This document shows positions 20,501 to 35,500 of a stretch of DNA of 64,000 nucleotides, piece after piece (within the stretch, counting starts at the first letter, position 1; the number at the start of each line of letters is the position of its first letter). A program made the translations under genes and the position numbers. Source of the DNA: Lottia gigantea (lineage: Eukaryota; Mollusca; Gastropoda; Lottiidae); NCBI RefSeq assembly GCF_000327385.1, contig NW_008710984.1:288480-352479 (forward strand), written 5' to 3'. The notes below the pieces were generated by a model. It saw only the letters and a list, made by a program, of their open reading frames with translations. It searched no databases and was not told the origin of the DNA.

Positions 20501-23500
20501 AGATACGTCTCAAGATACAAAAGGCAGATGTTTCAATATACGATACGAAATATAGTAGACAGTGCCAGCAAGATACAAGAAGCAGTTGTTTCAAGATACG
20601 TTACGAGATACAAGAGGTAGAGGTTTTATGCGTTACGAGATACAGTGGACAGTCGCCATAGGATACACTAACCAGTTGTTTCAATATAGGTTACAAGATA
20701 CACCAGTCAGTCGTTAAAAGATACAGTAAGCAGTTGTTTCAATATAGGTTACAAGATACACCAGTCAGTCGTTAAGAGATACAGTAAGTCGTTGTTTCAA
20801 TATAGGTTACAAGATACACCAGTCAGTCGTTAAGAGATACAGTAAGCAGTTGTTTCAATATAGGTTACAAGATACACCAGTCAGTCGCTAAGAGATACAG
20901 TAAGTCGTTGTTTCAATATAGGTTACAAGATACACCAGTCAGTCGTTAAGAGATACAGTAAGCAGTTGTTTCAATATAGGTTACAAGATACACCAGTCAG
21001 TCGTTAAAAGATACAGTAAGCAGTTGTTTCAATATAGGTTACAAGATACACCAGTCAGTCGTTAAAAAATACAGTAAGCAGTTTTTCAATATAGGTTACA
21101 AGATACACCAGTCAGTCGTTAAAAGATACAGTAAGCAGTTGTTTCAATATAGGTTACAAGATACACCAGTCAGTCGTTAAAAGATACAGTAAGCAGTTGT
21201 TTCAATATAGGTTACAAGATACACCAGTCAGTCGTTACAAGATACAGTAAGCAGTTGTTTCAATATAGGTTACAAGATACACCAGTCAGTCGTTACAAGA
21301 TACAGTAAGCAGTTGTTTCAATATAGGTTACAAGATACACCAGTCAGTCGTTACAAGATACAGTAAGCAGTTGTTCCAAGTTACGTTACAAAAGCTAATA
21401 GACACTTTACAGTGAGCAGTCGTTTCAAGATACGTTACAAAGTACAGTAGTCAGTCGTTGCAAGATAATAATTCGTTACATTAAATGGGAATTTGTCGTC
21501 AAATGTAACTCGTCAACCCAATAAATCAATGACGCACAACTATGAACCAATGTAGATAAAAACAATGACTTTGTATCTCAATCTATCCTGTCAGCTAGCT
21601 GAGAAGTTTTTTAAAAAAGTAAATGTGGATAATCAAAATATGTCAAACATTTCATTTGATGTAAATCAAAAATTTAATATGAGGATTACAGGGTTTGATG
21701 TACTCACCAGTCAGTCGTTACAAGATTAAAGAAATGAAACCTTAATCCTTTTGAATAGAATAAAACATGAACCTAATTTTTGCATTATAACGATAATATC
21801 TGGTTTAAAGAAACATTTTTTGTATTGTGTCCCAATTCTGCTTCCATTGGTCAACATTTAAAATCGACAACTATCTTAAAGAGCCCATTTTCTGCGCAAG
21901 TTTCAGATCTAAAATCCAGAAAAAAACAGTCTTAACGCACACGGTTGGTGAAAAACCGGAAGTAGGATCATAATTCTGAAAACATAAACAGATAGTTCAA
22001 AATCTGCTTGAAATTTCAACTAATTCCCATAGGCCACATACTAAATACTGTATACCTAGATGAAGTTTGAAGAGACATATTATAAGACTTTATTTCAATG
22101 CATATAAATTGTCTACCAACCTGTAACGATGTTAATAAAGCAATGAAATAATGGTAAAAATCATAAAAAGGTGAATCTTTTCCTGGTTTGACTGGCATTA
22201 TCAAATACTGTAAACCAAATAATGGTACCAAGATCAGAGTTGCCCTCGCTGCTTTCCTAAAACACAACAATTCGAGTACAGGTAATGCTTAAAAGAATTA
22301 ATGGAATTATATCAAGGAAACAAAATTTAGAAATAAAGTTTCTTATGAGAGTATTTGTTTATATTTTGTATAAACAATATTTATTTACATAATAGGATTC
22401 GGAAACAGGCTTAAAGCTATAGTGCCCCCTCCTCTCCTATCTGCCTATTGGATTTTCTATTATCATACGACTACAAAATCGTTTTTCATGTACCCTTTGT
22501 TGGTGTGGATTGGATGATGTTTCTGAAATTTCTAACAGTACGATTCTTTTTTTAATATGAGGGAGCTATTTGTAGAGCAAGATCAAAGTTATTTGTAAAC
22601 GAAATGGCATGTAACCACGAGATCAAGTTATAATATATCATCGTAGTGTTATTATCCTCCAGCATTATATGTTATAATAAAAAAATAATAACATTTCTAA
22701 GATTACGTACTTGCTTTGTGAAGCTTCTGGTATTTGTCTCAGTTTAGTTACCAGTAACCTTATAATGTTGATCAATAAACAAATATTTATCTACAAAAGT
22801 ATGTTAAAAATATAACACAGTCCTATGTTAATTTGACATATAACCAGAGGCAAGACTTTGTGAATGCTCCAGAAAATGAAATCATTTCAAATTCATAATC
22901 ATTATTTCAATATTTGTAACTTGATAATGGAGATTAGTGGAGACACTATTATCTCCTGTAACACCTCAGAATATGGAGACTTGCCTTAAAAACCTCTGTC
23001 TGATAAAATCTAGAAGAATGGACAAAGATCATACTTCATTAGATGCTATCTATACATCTTAATATAATACCTATAATATAATTTATTATACAAAATTTCT
23101 CGCATCCCTAAATATGTTACGGTATCCCTAGTAAGTCTCGTTCACCGTAAAACAAACTAAAATATCCAGGGAAACCAACAGAGATATTTATTTTAATATA
23201 ATATATACAAAGGAATTCTTCATGATAGACGAAAATTAAATAAAATATATGCCCAAGCTACTGTTCGTAGGGTAACTAGGATTCCACATTGGTAAAGATG
23301 AATACCTATTCTTTAAATATCAAATTGGACTATAGTAAACTTACAGCAACTGAAGCAACAACTGGTCCAAATAAAATCCATTGATATTTATCAGCAAATA
23401 TCCAACAACTGGAAATATACAAAAAGAAATATTTAGTAGCTTAATGCTTCATGGCCCCATCAGCCAGGATGACATTAAATAGAGCAGCGGAAATACTGGT

Positions 23501-26500
23501 ATATTCTACGATAATCATTTAGAATATCGGTATCCCATGGATTTCCATCAGGATATATCATTGATCAAGATCTTGTAGGACCATGATCAATTTGATGGTT
23601 TGATTCTGGTGTTTTAGAAATCTTCGGATCTGTTCGGGTTCGGGTTGAATGACATGGCAGTGAAACTGGATCCGTGAGTGTGTAACTCGATTTTCTTCAT
23701 TCTTGTAATGATCATGGCAATTCTTCTTGAGTGGTTGTTCAATTCAGTGCTATAACTTATCAAACGAGTGAGCTCGAGGATAGACAGCTCAAACGATTAT
23801 CAATAGAATCCCTAGTAGACTGTCGTAATGCAGGTAAGTGAATCCAATGAACGGATCAACGAAATTAAATGTGAACGACGTTCATTCTGTGGTATTAAAA
23901 ATATGCGTGGTCCAAAAATGTTTCTGTCAGAAATATGGGAATAATCTTCACCAATCACAAATAAATTGAATCCCAACATTACCTTTAATTGGTGTTTTGA
24001 ACGCGACCTAGAATCCCCAAACTATGATGTTATTGGCTAAATAAAATAATGACTAATTGCTAGAGAGTATTTTTGAACCTAAGTTTCCAAACACTGTTTA
24101 CCTGACACTGATTGGTCTAATCAAATACGCCAATCTGTAACATGACAAATGTTTTACCCATTATGCAACGATGTAATGATTTATTTTCATCATTTATAGT
24201 AAAGTTGTTGTTTCCCACGCTGACTAAAAAGATCAGATGCATGATGGTTCGAATGTCCCTGAATGTTCATGCGTTAATAATGTAAATATGGTTTTAATAA
24301 ATAAAGTTGAATCAGTGCTAAATTTATAACGTAAGAGATGTTATATTAGTCACAAGACTAAATGACTTACTCTGTTGAATGTAGTTCCAGCGAACCTCTC
24401 ACACCAGTATATATAGCAGTTAATAATAGAGGTACACCTACAAAAGAGAAAAAATACACAAAATGATTATATCTAATCAATTTGCTTTTTTTAATGATCA
24501 GTAATATCAAATTATCAAAAATTACCATTCCTTTCCTCACATTACCAACAAAACATAGTATTCCATGTTCTTGGTCATTTACAAACAACGTAATTACAAC
24601 AAGAGTACTAAATTTTGTCTATTTCGGATTTAATATTGTAAAACACGCAAGAAGCTACAAAGTTAGATAAGGTACCAGGTAATGTAACTTAGACTGAAAC
24701 TCGAATAGACGAAGGGAGTTTTTCTACGGTTCTGAGGGAGGAAGTTTATGCCAAAGTTATTATATAGGTATGTTCCTACCTTACTAATCCTAAAAGCAAT
24801 TTGCCTTTTTATAACATCAGATTAGTGGTAGGATTCTCATTGTCGAGTAGTGCATACGACTTTTATCTACGTTCTGTGCCACAGGGAGAAACAAGAATTG
24901 CTGCATGAAACATATTTCAGACTTACATTACCTCATGATTTGTCTCAATTTATTTTCAAGATTTAAGTTTTGCACCTTATGTATCAATTGCATTACTAGA
25001 ACACTCAAATTGAGAAGCAAGCAATGTCGGTACCAATGCTAAAATGTGCTACTTACTCCAACCAAACACTATACAGCAGATGAGTAAAGTTTTTCCTGAT
25101 CTATAAGCTTGTACCATGATAGTGTGTAAATACACCCCTTCACAGAACATCCAGGCAAAGTTACATACAGTAAAATACTGAGCTAAAACATGTAGAGCCT
25201 GGCACCAGATCTGAAATATAACAACAATTTATGCTCCTCGAACGACGTAAGTGATTATGGCTAGATCAGTACTTCTCAGGCTTTTTCATCCAGTTCACTC
25301 CACAACCCCTTGCATAATGAGGTTAGTGTGAGCCCTAAGCTTGATGTTCACGAATCCAAGATTTAATGTCCGGTATCAATCTAGTCAGCTTCAGGTCTCC
25401 ACATCTACTTATGTCCAGAGATCTGCGCTGTTTGGACAAAATCACAGTCTAAAACCGTATTCTTCTAGATATGATGAAGGGAATAACAATAATAGTTTTT
25501 GAGCACAGATAGCGAGTCTCGGTATAACTACTTTTGGATGAGGGCACAGTTGTTGACGTCTCGCAGAGTGGATTACAGAAACCGAGATCGTCTCAACACT
25601 CAAAACTTGTCAGAATCAAAGGTATTCACTTTCATTCTACAGATAGAACAATTAAAACCACTATCCAGTATAGCGAAATGGCCCTACTGACGCAATAATC
25701 AATTCTTCGAGCTTTCCACTTCTGAAGAAACTTCCACATGATGTGCTTAGATTTCTCACAACACTCGAGAAATCAGAATCAACATATTATTCATATTAAT
25801 TCACCCCTTTTCTGACCATTCACCTCCGGTTTTTTTTATTCACCCCTATTTCACTCCTCGGACTTTTTTAAAATTTCATTGATTGCATCTTAAACCCTAA
25901 GGCTAGTGGCCGAACGGGCTGCTTCCAAAACCCTTAAAGGATTGAACAAACGTACTGAACCATTAACAACACCTGCATCAAGAGCACTAGAATCGCATGG
26001 AGCACATATTTTTTCCCTTCGCTATGAAAACTCACCGGATTTTGTAATATAACATGGCCGTTTAATATTACCAATGAATAGTAAAGGATCCATGTTAAAC
26101 CAGTAAATAAATAGGAAAAGAATAAATTTTTATGGATTGTAATTCTTTCACATCTTAACTGTCTGAAATGAAAAATGTGATATTAAAAAAATTACTACGG
26201 CATTTTATAATGACTCATATTTATGATGAACTATCAAAAGGAACGACATATACACACAATGTACATCAATATCTTCCTTAATTTAATCGTGAAGGCGGCA
26301 ATCGGAAAGTGATATTGTATTGTTTCATCGCGTGTACGTTAATGAAACTCTATGATATGTCATTTTAGTGAAGAGCCAATTCCCACCAAACACGTTATCT
26401 TAACGTTAGCTTTAAGTTAAAAAAAATACTCAAGCACATCACTTATAACCATTTTACCTGTTCATGAATAATGTGACATCTGATAAATTTTTTAGATAAT

Positions 26501-29500
26501 AAAACAACCAGAGGTATTTCATTTGTAGCCTTCATCATATTTTCTTGTAGAACTTCGTGTTAGACCATTTGGTATTGTGCAGTGTGCGAGATCGATGGGT
26601 ATGAAAATAACTTGCTGTTATTCGCTTCTCTCGTAAATCTTAAAGTTTACTATATACGGCTTTGTCACGTTTTAGTCGCAAGCGACACAATAATACTGTC
26701 ATGATCATTTTAAGAATCAAATCATTCTCAACTTAGGATACAGATACTACTTTGACAAAGTCTGGTTGGCGCCCATGTAGAAACATTATCTATCATATAT
26801 AGTTGCGTGTTCGGTAATGGAATCCACGAAAATACCTTCTTCAAATTCAAAAGCAATGTTATTTTTCATGGCGACTATAGAAACATTTGAGAAAACTTAT
26901 GTCCGCCTTCTCGTTATTTCGTTATCTTTTAACGTCATTTCCTGTCAAAAAGTGATGCATGATTTAAATGGAGTGAAGATAAATATGCCCTTGAATATAA
27001 GGAGCTTCTCGGCCATCTAAAAGAAATTCTCTAGACCGTTTATGTCAACTTTAATAAGAACGCGTCAGGATAAACGAAATAAAATTGAACTGTCATCATT
27101 TTATAAGACTGTAACAAGGCTTATTTATTTCGACATATTCGGAACCAAAATATGTTGTTTAATACTTGGTTAAATGTTTAAAGATTAAAATTCCAATTCG
27201 GGTATTTTGTGGGTTTTTTTTGTAAGTAATCTCACTTGTCACCCATAGTTAAAAACTAACTTGCATTTAAAATTGCATTGACAGTTTTAGATGTTTTTTT
27301 TACATGTTTCACATAAATTTATACTAACACTGGATCGAATAACTCTCGTTAAATAATCAATAAAAAACAACATGAAACGAAACAGTCATAGCTGCCTCCT
27401 AAAATAATACTACACATTTCACAATAATAGTGACGATAAAGACAAAGAGAACAAATAGAAATTTTACATTCTACTGACATCTGTATTATTTTTACAACGC
27501 GTCTTAAATCTAGACCGAAAATTGGAATCTTGAAAACACGAACTGCGTTGATACAGGTTAGATCTAATCCTCTTACAACAATTGCATGTTCGTCCAGTGT
27601 AATTCTAAGACCATAAACACCCCTTTCATGACATAATGTGATTTATTTCCCCGATTCCTTATTTCTCTGTAAAGTAAAAGAAAACGGTAAGTTCCAATTA
27701 CTGGCGGATTTAAATGTTTGAAAACTTGTTATATGTCTCATCGTAAATCAATACAGAGGCTATAAGGAGATTTTCCATTGTACATCCACGTTCATTCCTT
27801 GTCTGCATTTCTTTGCTATAGTTATTATCCACGACATGATTGGGTGCATGCTTGATAAGTGTGGCTTGAAGGACAATTTAGACTCGATTTTTGAAGAGAA
27901 AAAAAAACGCTGTCCATTATTTCTTTTGTATTATTTTACCGAAATGAAGCGTCTTTATCGTGACATATTTAGGGAAATCGAGTTCCATAGTATGGTAGGA
28001 GATAAAAGCTAGAATAGTGAACTCCGTGAAGGGAATTCATCAGTGTCGTAGACAGGTTTACATCCCCTCCCAACCCCCCTTTGGCTCGGCCATGGAATTC
28101 AGGCCAAACCGGATAAATGCAGTAGCGAACATTTCTGCTGGGATTACGCGTTTATGATTAAGAAAACACAAACTCTTTGAGGGACACACAAGGAAAGTAA
28201 GAACCCGTTCTAAAAAATATCTTCCAAAAGTAAGCTAAAGTAACATTTTGAATGTTAAAGTTCACTGACACTTTTCGATATAAAGTATATGAGTTGATTT
28301 CGTGTCCGATTCTGTTAGTTGGAATCAGGGTGGTAAGTTTGGTTAATTAAACACGAGATAGATATTAACATCAACGTATATTATGTGTAGTTTCTGAAAA
28401 TAGTTCAGCCAAGCGCTGTGAAGAATATTTAAAACAGTTGATTTCATGCTTAATGCATCACAATGCGGATGTATAAGATGTAAACTGAGGGTAATTAAAT
28501 GGGCTAATCTTGACCCATTTCATTATTCTATGTTATAAAACTTAGATCAGTAGGAGACATAGAGAGCTTTAACAGGAAACGTTGTCAGGTTCAGGATATG
28601 TCTTAGTATAGTGTCGCCAATTTGTCATTTGGTTACTTGGCTAATTGAACTCTCTGAAATAGGTTTTTGTCTGCATATTTGATGCAACGTGCTATTCTCG
28701 AGATCATTGAACACGGTGATTCATTTGTAATGCATTTAAAATGACATCTATGGATTGTAAGGTATTTAAATGATTGCAATATATTTAAAACGACATCAGT
28801 ATTTAATTCTTCTTTAACTACACCCGCGTACTGAAAAGTGTTGGGTACTTACAAAGAATATTCTTTTGACGGCCAGATCTTGTTTCAAGGGTGTTTATTT
28901 TTAAACTACTTTTTCATATGATTTAATAAATACATAATACAATTTGAATCATATGCATTTCGACGTTTTAGGTTTGATAATAGGTTGAAGATGTACACAA
29001 ATTGTACGTGTTTTAAGGAGACCAATAACTATATATATTGATATTATAGTATATGAAATCTATTAGTTCATCCATTTCGTCCAGTTTGTGTGTTTGGAAT
29101 TTATCCCACCCACTACAAGGTATCCGACATAAAAATAACATTCTTACCTAAATACAAAAAATATAGCAAGTGAAATAACCAATAACAATAATGATAAGGA
29201 ATAACCAGCAATAAATACATAAATATAACCATAATCTTCTCCGACCTCTAATTCATCTAACTAAAAATAGAAATTTATCAAAAGATTGAGGTTAGGGTGA
29301 TTGAAGAGTTACTATTCAATATAAGGCACTGGCCCAGGGTTAAAGTTATGTTTACAATAATTGTGATGCTAATATGCAATGAACTAAATCAAAGAAGATC
29401 ATAACGGTTATCCTATAAATCTTCTTGGACCTAATAAAGAAATTCATAATACTTATAATCTACATTTACGGAAATAACATTATTATTGAGGTTGAGGTTA

Positions 29501-32500
29501 ATTAATAAACTATCAATGGTCTTACGTTCAAATACTATTGTATTAATATAGCAATCAATACTTGTGGACAATATTGAAATAATTCTAGACCGCAAAAATG
29601 GTGATATGGCATAAAAGTTAACTTAGCCAAATTCTACTTTCAAACTAAAACCATGTTTTACGCACCCTTTAACACAATTTGTAATCACTTTTGGGTGTCA
29701 TCTCGGTGAACCTTGAGCCTTCTTTTACGCTTAACCATCGATTTGTCATGTGATTGTACCATTGCGACGTGAAAGAAAATTATAGAATACAACTCTGATA
29801 TTCAGTTATGAATTAAATGCATGCAAAATTGTTTATTTCTCTCTGTTATATATCGCTTATAGTCCCGAATGCTCAGAAAATGCTGTTTGAACTAAACATG
29901 GAATTAAATGGCACGTGGCAATCTGGAGATAATTCTGAAAAGGTAACTTTCAATAGCAAAGCGCTACGGGAACTTTAACGGTAGACCGTTTTGAGAGCAA
30001 CTATGAGTTTTGTAAGATGAATTATGTTTTCCTAAGTTTTTGTAGAGAAGATTTAACCAGCGGTAGAAATAAATGTCACGAAATTGATATTAGACTGATG
30101 ACGACGAATCGATCAGGCGTTGACATTCAGAAATTAAGAGGTTAATACCAGTCTTTATAGCGTTAATTTACACTAACTTAATTCTGTATTTCAAACAAAT
30201 TAAGTCTTTCGAGAAAAATAATACAACCTTCAAGAACATAGTTTTAACCCTTTGGCTACAGATACTTTTCAGATCCACATCATTGTATCATACGCCGTCT
30301 AAAATTAGACACCGTTGGTCGGATGTTATAACATCGAGAGCATCATAAAGAGCTGTCATGAACACACATTTGCTACGGGTTATATATGTCACGATTATTA
30401 CGCATTGCTTTAAAGGGATATCTTCTCCATTATTTGCCAATCATTCCTTATTCTCAGAAACGGGAATGGCAGTAATCAGTAACCGTCCAAATTTGAGCCT
30501 TCAAATCTACTTGTGTCCGTGTTGAAAGTTAAAAAGACGAGTAGTTTTTTCTTGAGACATAGAAAAGACATCTATAGAAATGGGAAAAGAAATTCCCAGT
30601 TTGAGATATTTTGAAAGAATTATGCGATTTTCTTGTATTATTTACATATATTCAAGACTCAAATCAACCCCCATAATGTCCCTCTAAGCTTGGTGTTTAT
30701 TGAACGCAGTCGTTGTTTAAAAATCCAGTTATTATGTCACATCTGACAGTGGATCCACATTTTTTCCTAAAATAATGATATCAGATAAATTTTTCAGCGT
30801 TTAAAGGGTCATATTGATATAAGGTATGGTTGGAGTTATTGAAGAACTGTGGACAGAAGAGGTCTGATGTGACTATAATGGAATGCCGATAATAGATATC
30901 ATGGGCATCTTTATGTTAACAATGTTTCCATTAAGATTAAGATGTTCTGACTGGGTTACAGATTCAAAGGAATTGTTGACCAAACAACATGTTTATTCCA
31001 TAGCAGGATTCCTACAACAACAACTACTACTCAGATGTCACAAAACAAGGACGAGAAGTATAATAAAATGTTGTTTAATTGTATTTTATTACAAATAACT
31101 TTACAATTGGAGCTATAACATTATAGAAGAATATATGTATATCGCATGTATTACCATCTTGTGATGAGTGTGTTTTCACAATGTGTTTGATTGTCTTATT
31201 AGCCGAATCCATACCCATAGTTATTGATTATTTTGATAGTTACCTGTTCGGCTGTCCATTTAGAACAAACTGTATAATTGGACCAGTGTCGGTTATTTCG
31301 TTCTTGGTACACCCGCCATGTTCCATTTTCATCACAGTCCTTATGGGCAAATCCTGAAATAATGCGAAATACCGGAAAACGCAACATAGGTGTGATCAAT
31401 TGGATCCGGTCTTTTTTAAATCACGTCTGTCGTTCTTCAGTATTGAATATCAAATAAGAACTAGTAATAAATACCTTTGAATCATTTTGAGTTGATAAAA
31501 GACGGTTAATGTCTGTAATAAGGGATGTGTGATTATTTAGCTTAATGTTAAAGCACCAAAAGTTTCAGTTTTATAGACTATATGACATTCTAAGGCGAAC
31601 TATATACATACATATATATATAAGTACTGTTGTACAATATTATGGAAGTTTACGGCACTTAATTCGACTTGACATTATCGTTATGCCAGACTAGATTGTC
31701 GAGTTGAGTTTTTATGAAAGTCAGCCGGATTCTCAAGATAGTAAGTCGGATTTTTTAAAAATCGTATTATAGGTCGAATTTAAGTTAAGCCCCATTTTCT
31801 ACAAAATAGAAAATAAGTTTCAGTACAAGAAACATAACCCCACAATTTCATCTAAATAGCTGTTTCTTTAAAGCTTAGTCCCACTGATAGAAACCCGACG
31901 ATCCAAAATGCTAATTAGAATCGTAAATAATGGGAAGAGGGATAAACGCGAATGTTATGGTATGCGATATAACATAGTATTATACATTGTTTTATAAATT
32001 GAATGTCCTGTGTTATTGCTCACTTACCATCAGTACGGTAAAATATATGCTGTGGACAAGGTATAAAGGCTCTATCACCAGCTAGAGTGTAATTCCAACA
32101 TCCCCAACCATCAAATAGAGCTCGACAATACTGTCTCCCTGAAAATATAACCAATCATATTTAGTGAAAAGCCTTAAAGATGGGTTTCCTTATTTTTTAG
32201 TGTCAAATTAAGTAAACTATTTGATTAATTAGTGTTTCTAATGAATTATCGTGTATTCTTTATCATATCATTATGTTCTTATTGCATTTAATAAATATCC
32301 ATGTATGTACAGTCTGGATAACCGCAAAAAGACTTTTTGATAGGTCACTCATTGGAATTCTGCTGGTATTGCTCTTATGAATTAATTATGGACATGTGAG
32401 ACAGATTGGCATTTTTCCAAGTCATTAGAACACCTCTACTTTCTATTCATATAAGTTTTAACATTTTCATTTTCATAAATAAAAATAAGGGAACCCATCT

Positions 32501-35500
32501 TTCAGGGAAAATAACCTTTGTCAAGAGCAAAAATATCCAAAATTGAAGAGGGATGTTTTGTTCCTGATTGGTAAATAAAACTCTTTTCAACACCCCGTCA
32601 CTACAATAGAATACGATGTTTCCATTTCCTTAAATTACGTCTAACATTTTAATAACCATTAGACAAGTACCTTGGAAGTATTCCGTTTCGTGGTTTTTCT
32701 ATCAGTTTACATACGTCACGTAATAAAAAAAAAACGAAACAAAATCTTAAATCAGTATTGTTAAATAAATCGTTTTGTACGAGAATATGGTGTAAAATGT
32801 TTCACAAATAAAATTGTTAAAATATAGAGAAATAAAATTAACTACGTTTTACGATTTACACAATGGACGTTTATTGTCTGAGAATGGAAACACTGTCAGC
32901 TACAAATATAGTTTTGTGGAACATATTGAAATAAACCTCTCATAAAATATGAGCACACGACTTTTTTTTTTATTATGCTAGATTACAAGTACTGCATCAG
33001 ACGTACTGGTAAAGGTCATGGAACGCTTGTAAGATATATGCTAGCTACGAGCTTTCCACTGTGACTGTACTTTCATGAAAGATGCAACTTAACAATGTAC
33101 AATTAAGAAGTCACGACCGATCCACTCACAAATGCAGTAAATGATCAAGTAAAGTGGCATGATGATTATCACGTATTTTGTCTCAATGGAAAATGAACAA
33201 CAATCATTATGCATAAAGTAAAGCCGAAAGCGATCCATTTGGACTATGATAACATTGCTTGGAAATCCAATAAAACATAGTTAACATGTCACCATAACCC
33301 AAGAAAAGGTTATAAACAAAGCCGAACCAACTTTTTCAAACTGCCAACTATTAATTCGTTACAACAAAGCCATTCACACTAAGTTTGAAAATCGTGATAA
33401 TAATGCTAGCCTAATCAACATAAAGAAATTTTTAGAATGCCGTAATATTTATGACAAACAAGGTCGCAATAACAAAGGCAAAGTTTAATGAAATGATCAT
33501 TCATAAAGTTAAGTACAGATTATCCAACCAGCGAATTTGTAAAGACTGGTGAATAACGCTCGTCATATTATACATCTGACTTACTTTCCGCCTCCTTATT
33601 CCATTATCTGTAATCAGAAGATGAACTGAAGCCTGTAATTCCAACCGATTCCTTCAGAATTCTTTCTTTGAATAGATTCGCATGAAACCTCCTAATTAAT
33701 TTTACTGTGTTTAAATGATAGGACCAGCATGAAAGGGGAAGCAATCAAAGCTCACGATGTGTTTATGGTTAAGAGTGAAGGTTTCTACAGAGCAATATAT
33801 GAGTGATGTATCTGTTTTATTCCTTTATTAACGGTCTGTTACTCTTTTTATATGGATTAAAGAGTTTAAAACATTTCTTTACTCTGTAAGAATAGACGAA
33901 ATAAATCAGCAGAAATTATACAATAATTCAAAGAGGAAAATGATTAAATGCATTAAAATCAGTTGATTTCATAGATATTGGTAATTAAATAAGACTAAGA
34001 AGTAAATTGGAAACAGAACATCCAGGTGATGTGGGCTACCTATCCTTACAGTGTCGAAATCATATATTCTGGTATTTATTGCATATCCTTGTAGCAGTTC
34101 CTTCTTATAGAAAAGAGCATCCAACCTATATCCTCTCCTTGAGTCAAAGGAGATATATATATATATATAAAAAAAATCAAAAAAAAAACAAACAAAAAAA
34201 TCAATCGGTACTGAGTATAACAGGCATCGCAGCAAAGTCTATGATTTGAACCTACTTAACATGATTGGTTAATTGGTCGGTACTTTGATTACAGATTTAA
34301 TTAGAAACAAGTCGAAATCAACCTTCATTCCTGTCCATCAAGTTGATCTTCCTAATTATTGTTACAATGATCGTTGACGTTTGATAAGGAAGATACAGAT
34401 GAAACAGAAAGAGAAGGATGAAGAGATAGCTTTGTAAAAGCAGGTATCAATGAAACAAGAGGATAAAACTGAATGACACGGATGAAATAAAAGCTTTATG
34501 AATATAAAGATGACCAGGAAGGTGATACAGGATGATTTGGATGCAACAAGAACAGGTTGGCATACATGAAAAAAAAGCAAGCGTGGAACATATGAACGAG
34601 ATGGGTTAAAATAAGGATTGCAATCACATTTTAGGATCTTTTGGTGTACTGACAACTTATGTTGAATAACTTATGAACAATACATGTAGTATAAGTTGTC
34701 TATCAGAAACACACGAGAGTTTCTGTTTTATCTTTTCCTGTTTTGGAAATAGAAACAACACAATACCATAAGCATTTTTTGTACTTTTTCATAAAAAGTG
34801 CAATTTTTACATTTCCATCTTTCTCCATAATAACCCAGTTAGATGCATTTCTTTCAGACTGCAGACACCATTATTTGCCATCTGATATGTTCAAAGGTAT
34901 GTCAGCTTCACAAACGAAATTTCAAGCCCTTTCCAGGTAGAAAAAATTTGGCGACGAATTTTCCTTATAATGTATAAAAATTAGTTCAAGCGAAATAATT
35001 CCATTAACTAAAAATCTGAGCAATAATCGTATAGTAGTGGACTAAATGACTTGTTGATATTTCAACGGAAATAAATTTTATCTGAAGGTTTTAGGTTCTA
35101 GTCTATGTTTAGGTGAGAGTGGTTGTTACAACAATGTCTAAATAATATTACGAAGAACAGATTGAGGTAAAAATTCATCTAACGGTTGTTTTCTATATCC
35201 GTAACCCACATCCCATAAACTTAAAACATTGGGAAAAATATTTTCAAAAATCGATTAAATCGAAAGGAGCATCCATTAGTCTGTGAAAGAAAAAAAAACA
35301 TATATTCATAGTAAAAGTATCATTAGTTATGGGTTTTAGTCTACCGTCAACTAAAATGTCATTCAAATTCTTATTACGTCTAATAATAGACAATAACTAA
35401 ATCTTTTTGAAATATATCAGAAGAGTTTCGTGAGAGTTCTTTGTTCAATTTCTTGATAATTAGAAAGGCTTGGCAATCAGTGCTACTGTATTCCAAAGCA

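Larger units (their letters stand above)
22257..25056. other. GPCR introns 6-9 without other features
   Basis: Apart from exons 7, 8 and 9, listed separately, this stretch is AT-rich intron sequence. I see no repeat array or additional exon. Confidence 0.5.

Noticed and set aside
34362-34655. 97-codon open frame on the - strand
   Set aside because: It mirrors a purine-rich GATGAAA-type stretch on the + strand; residues are low-complexity Phe/Ser/Cys/Ile with no splice context.
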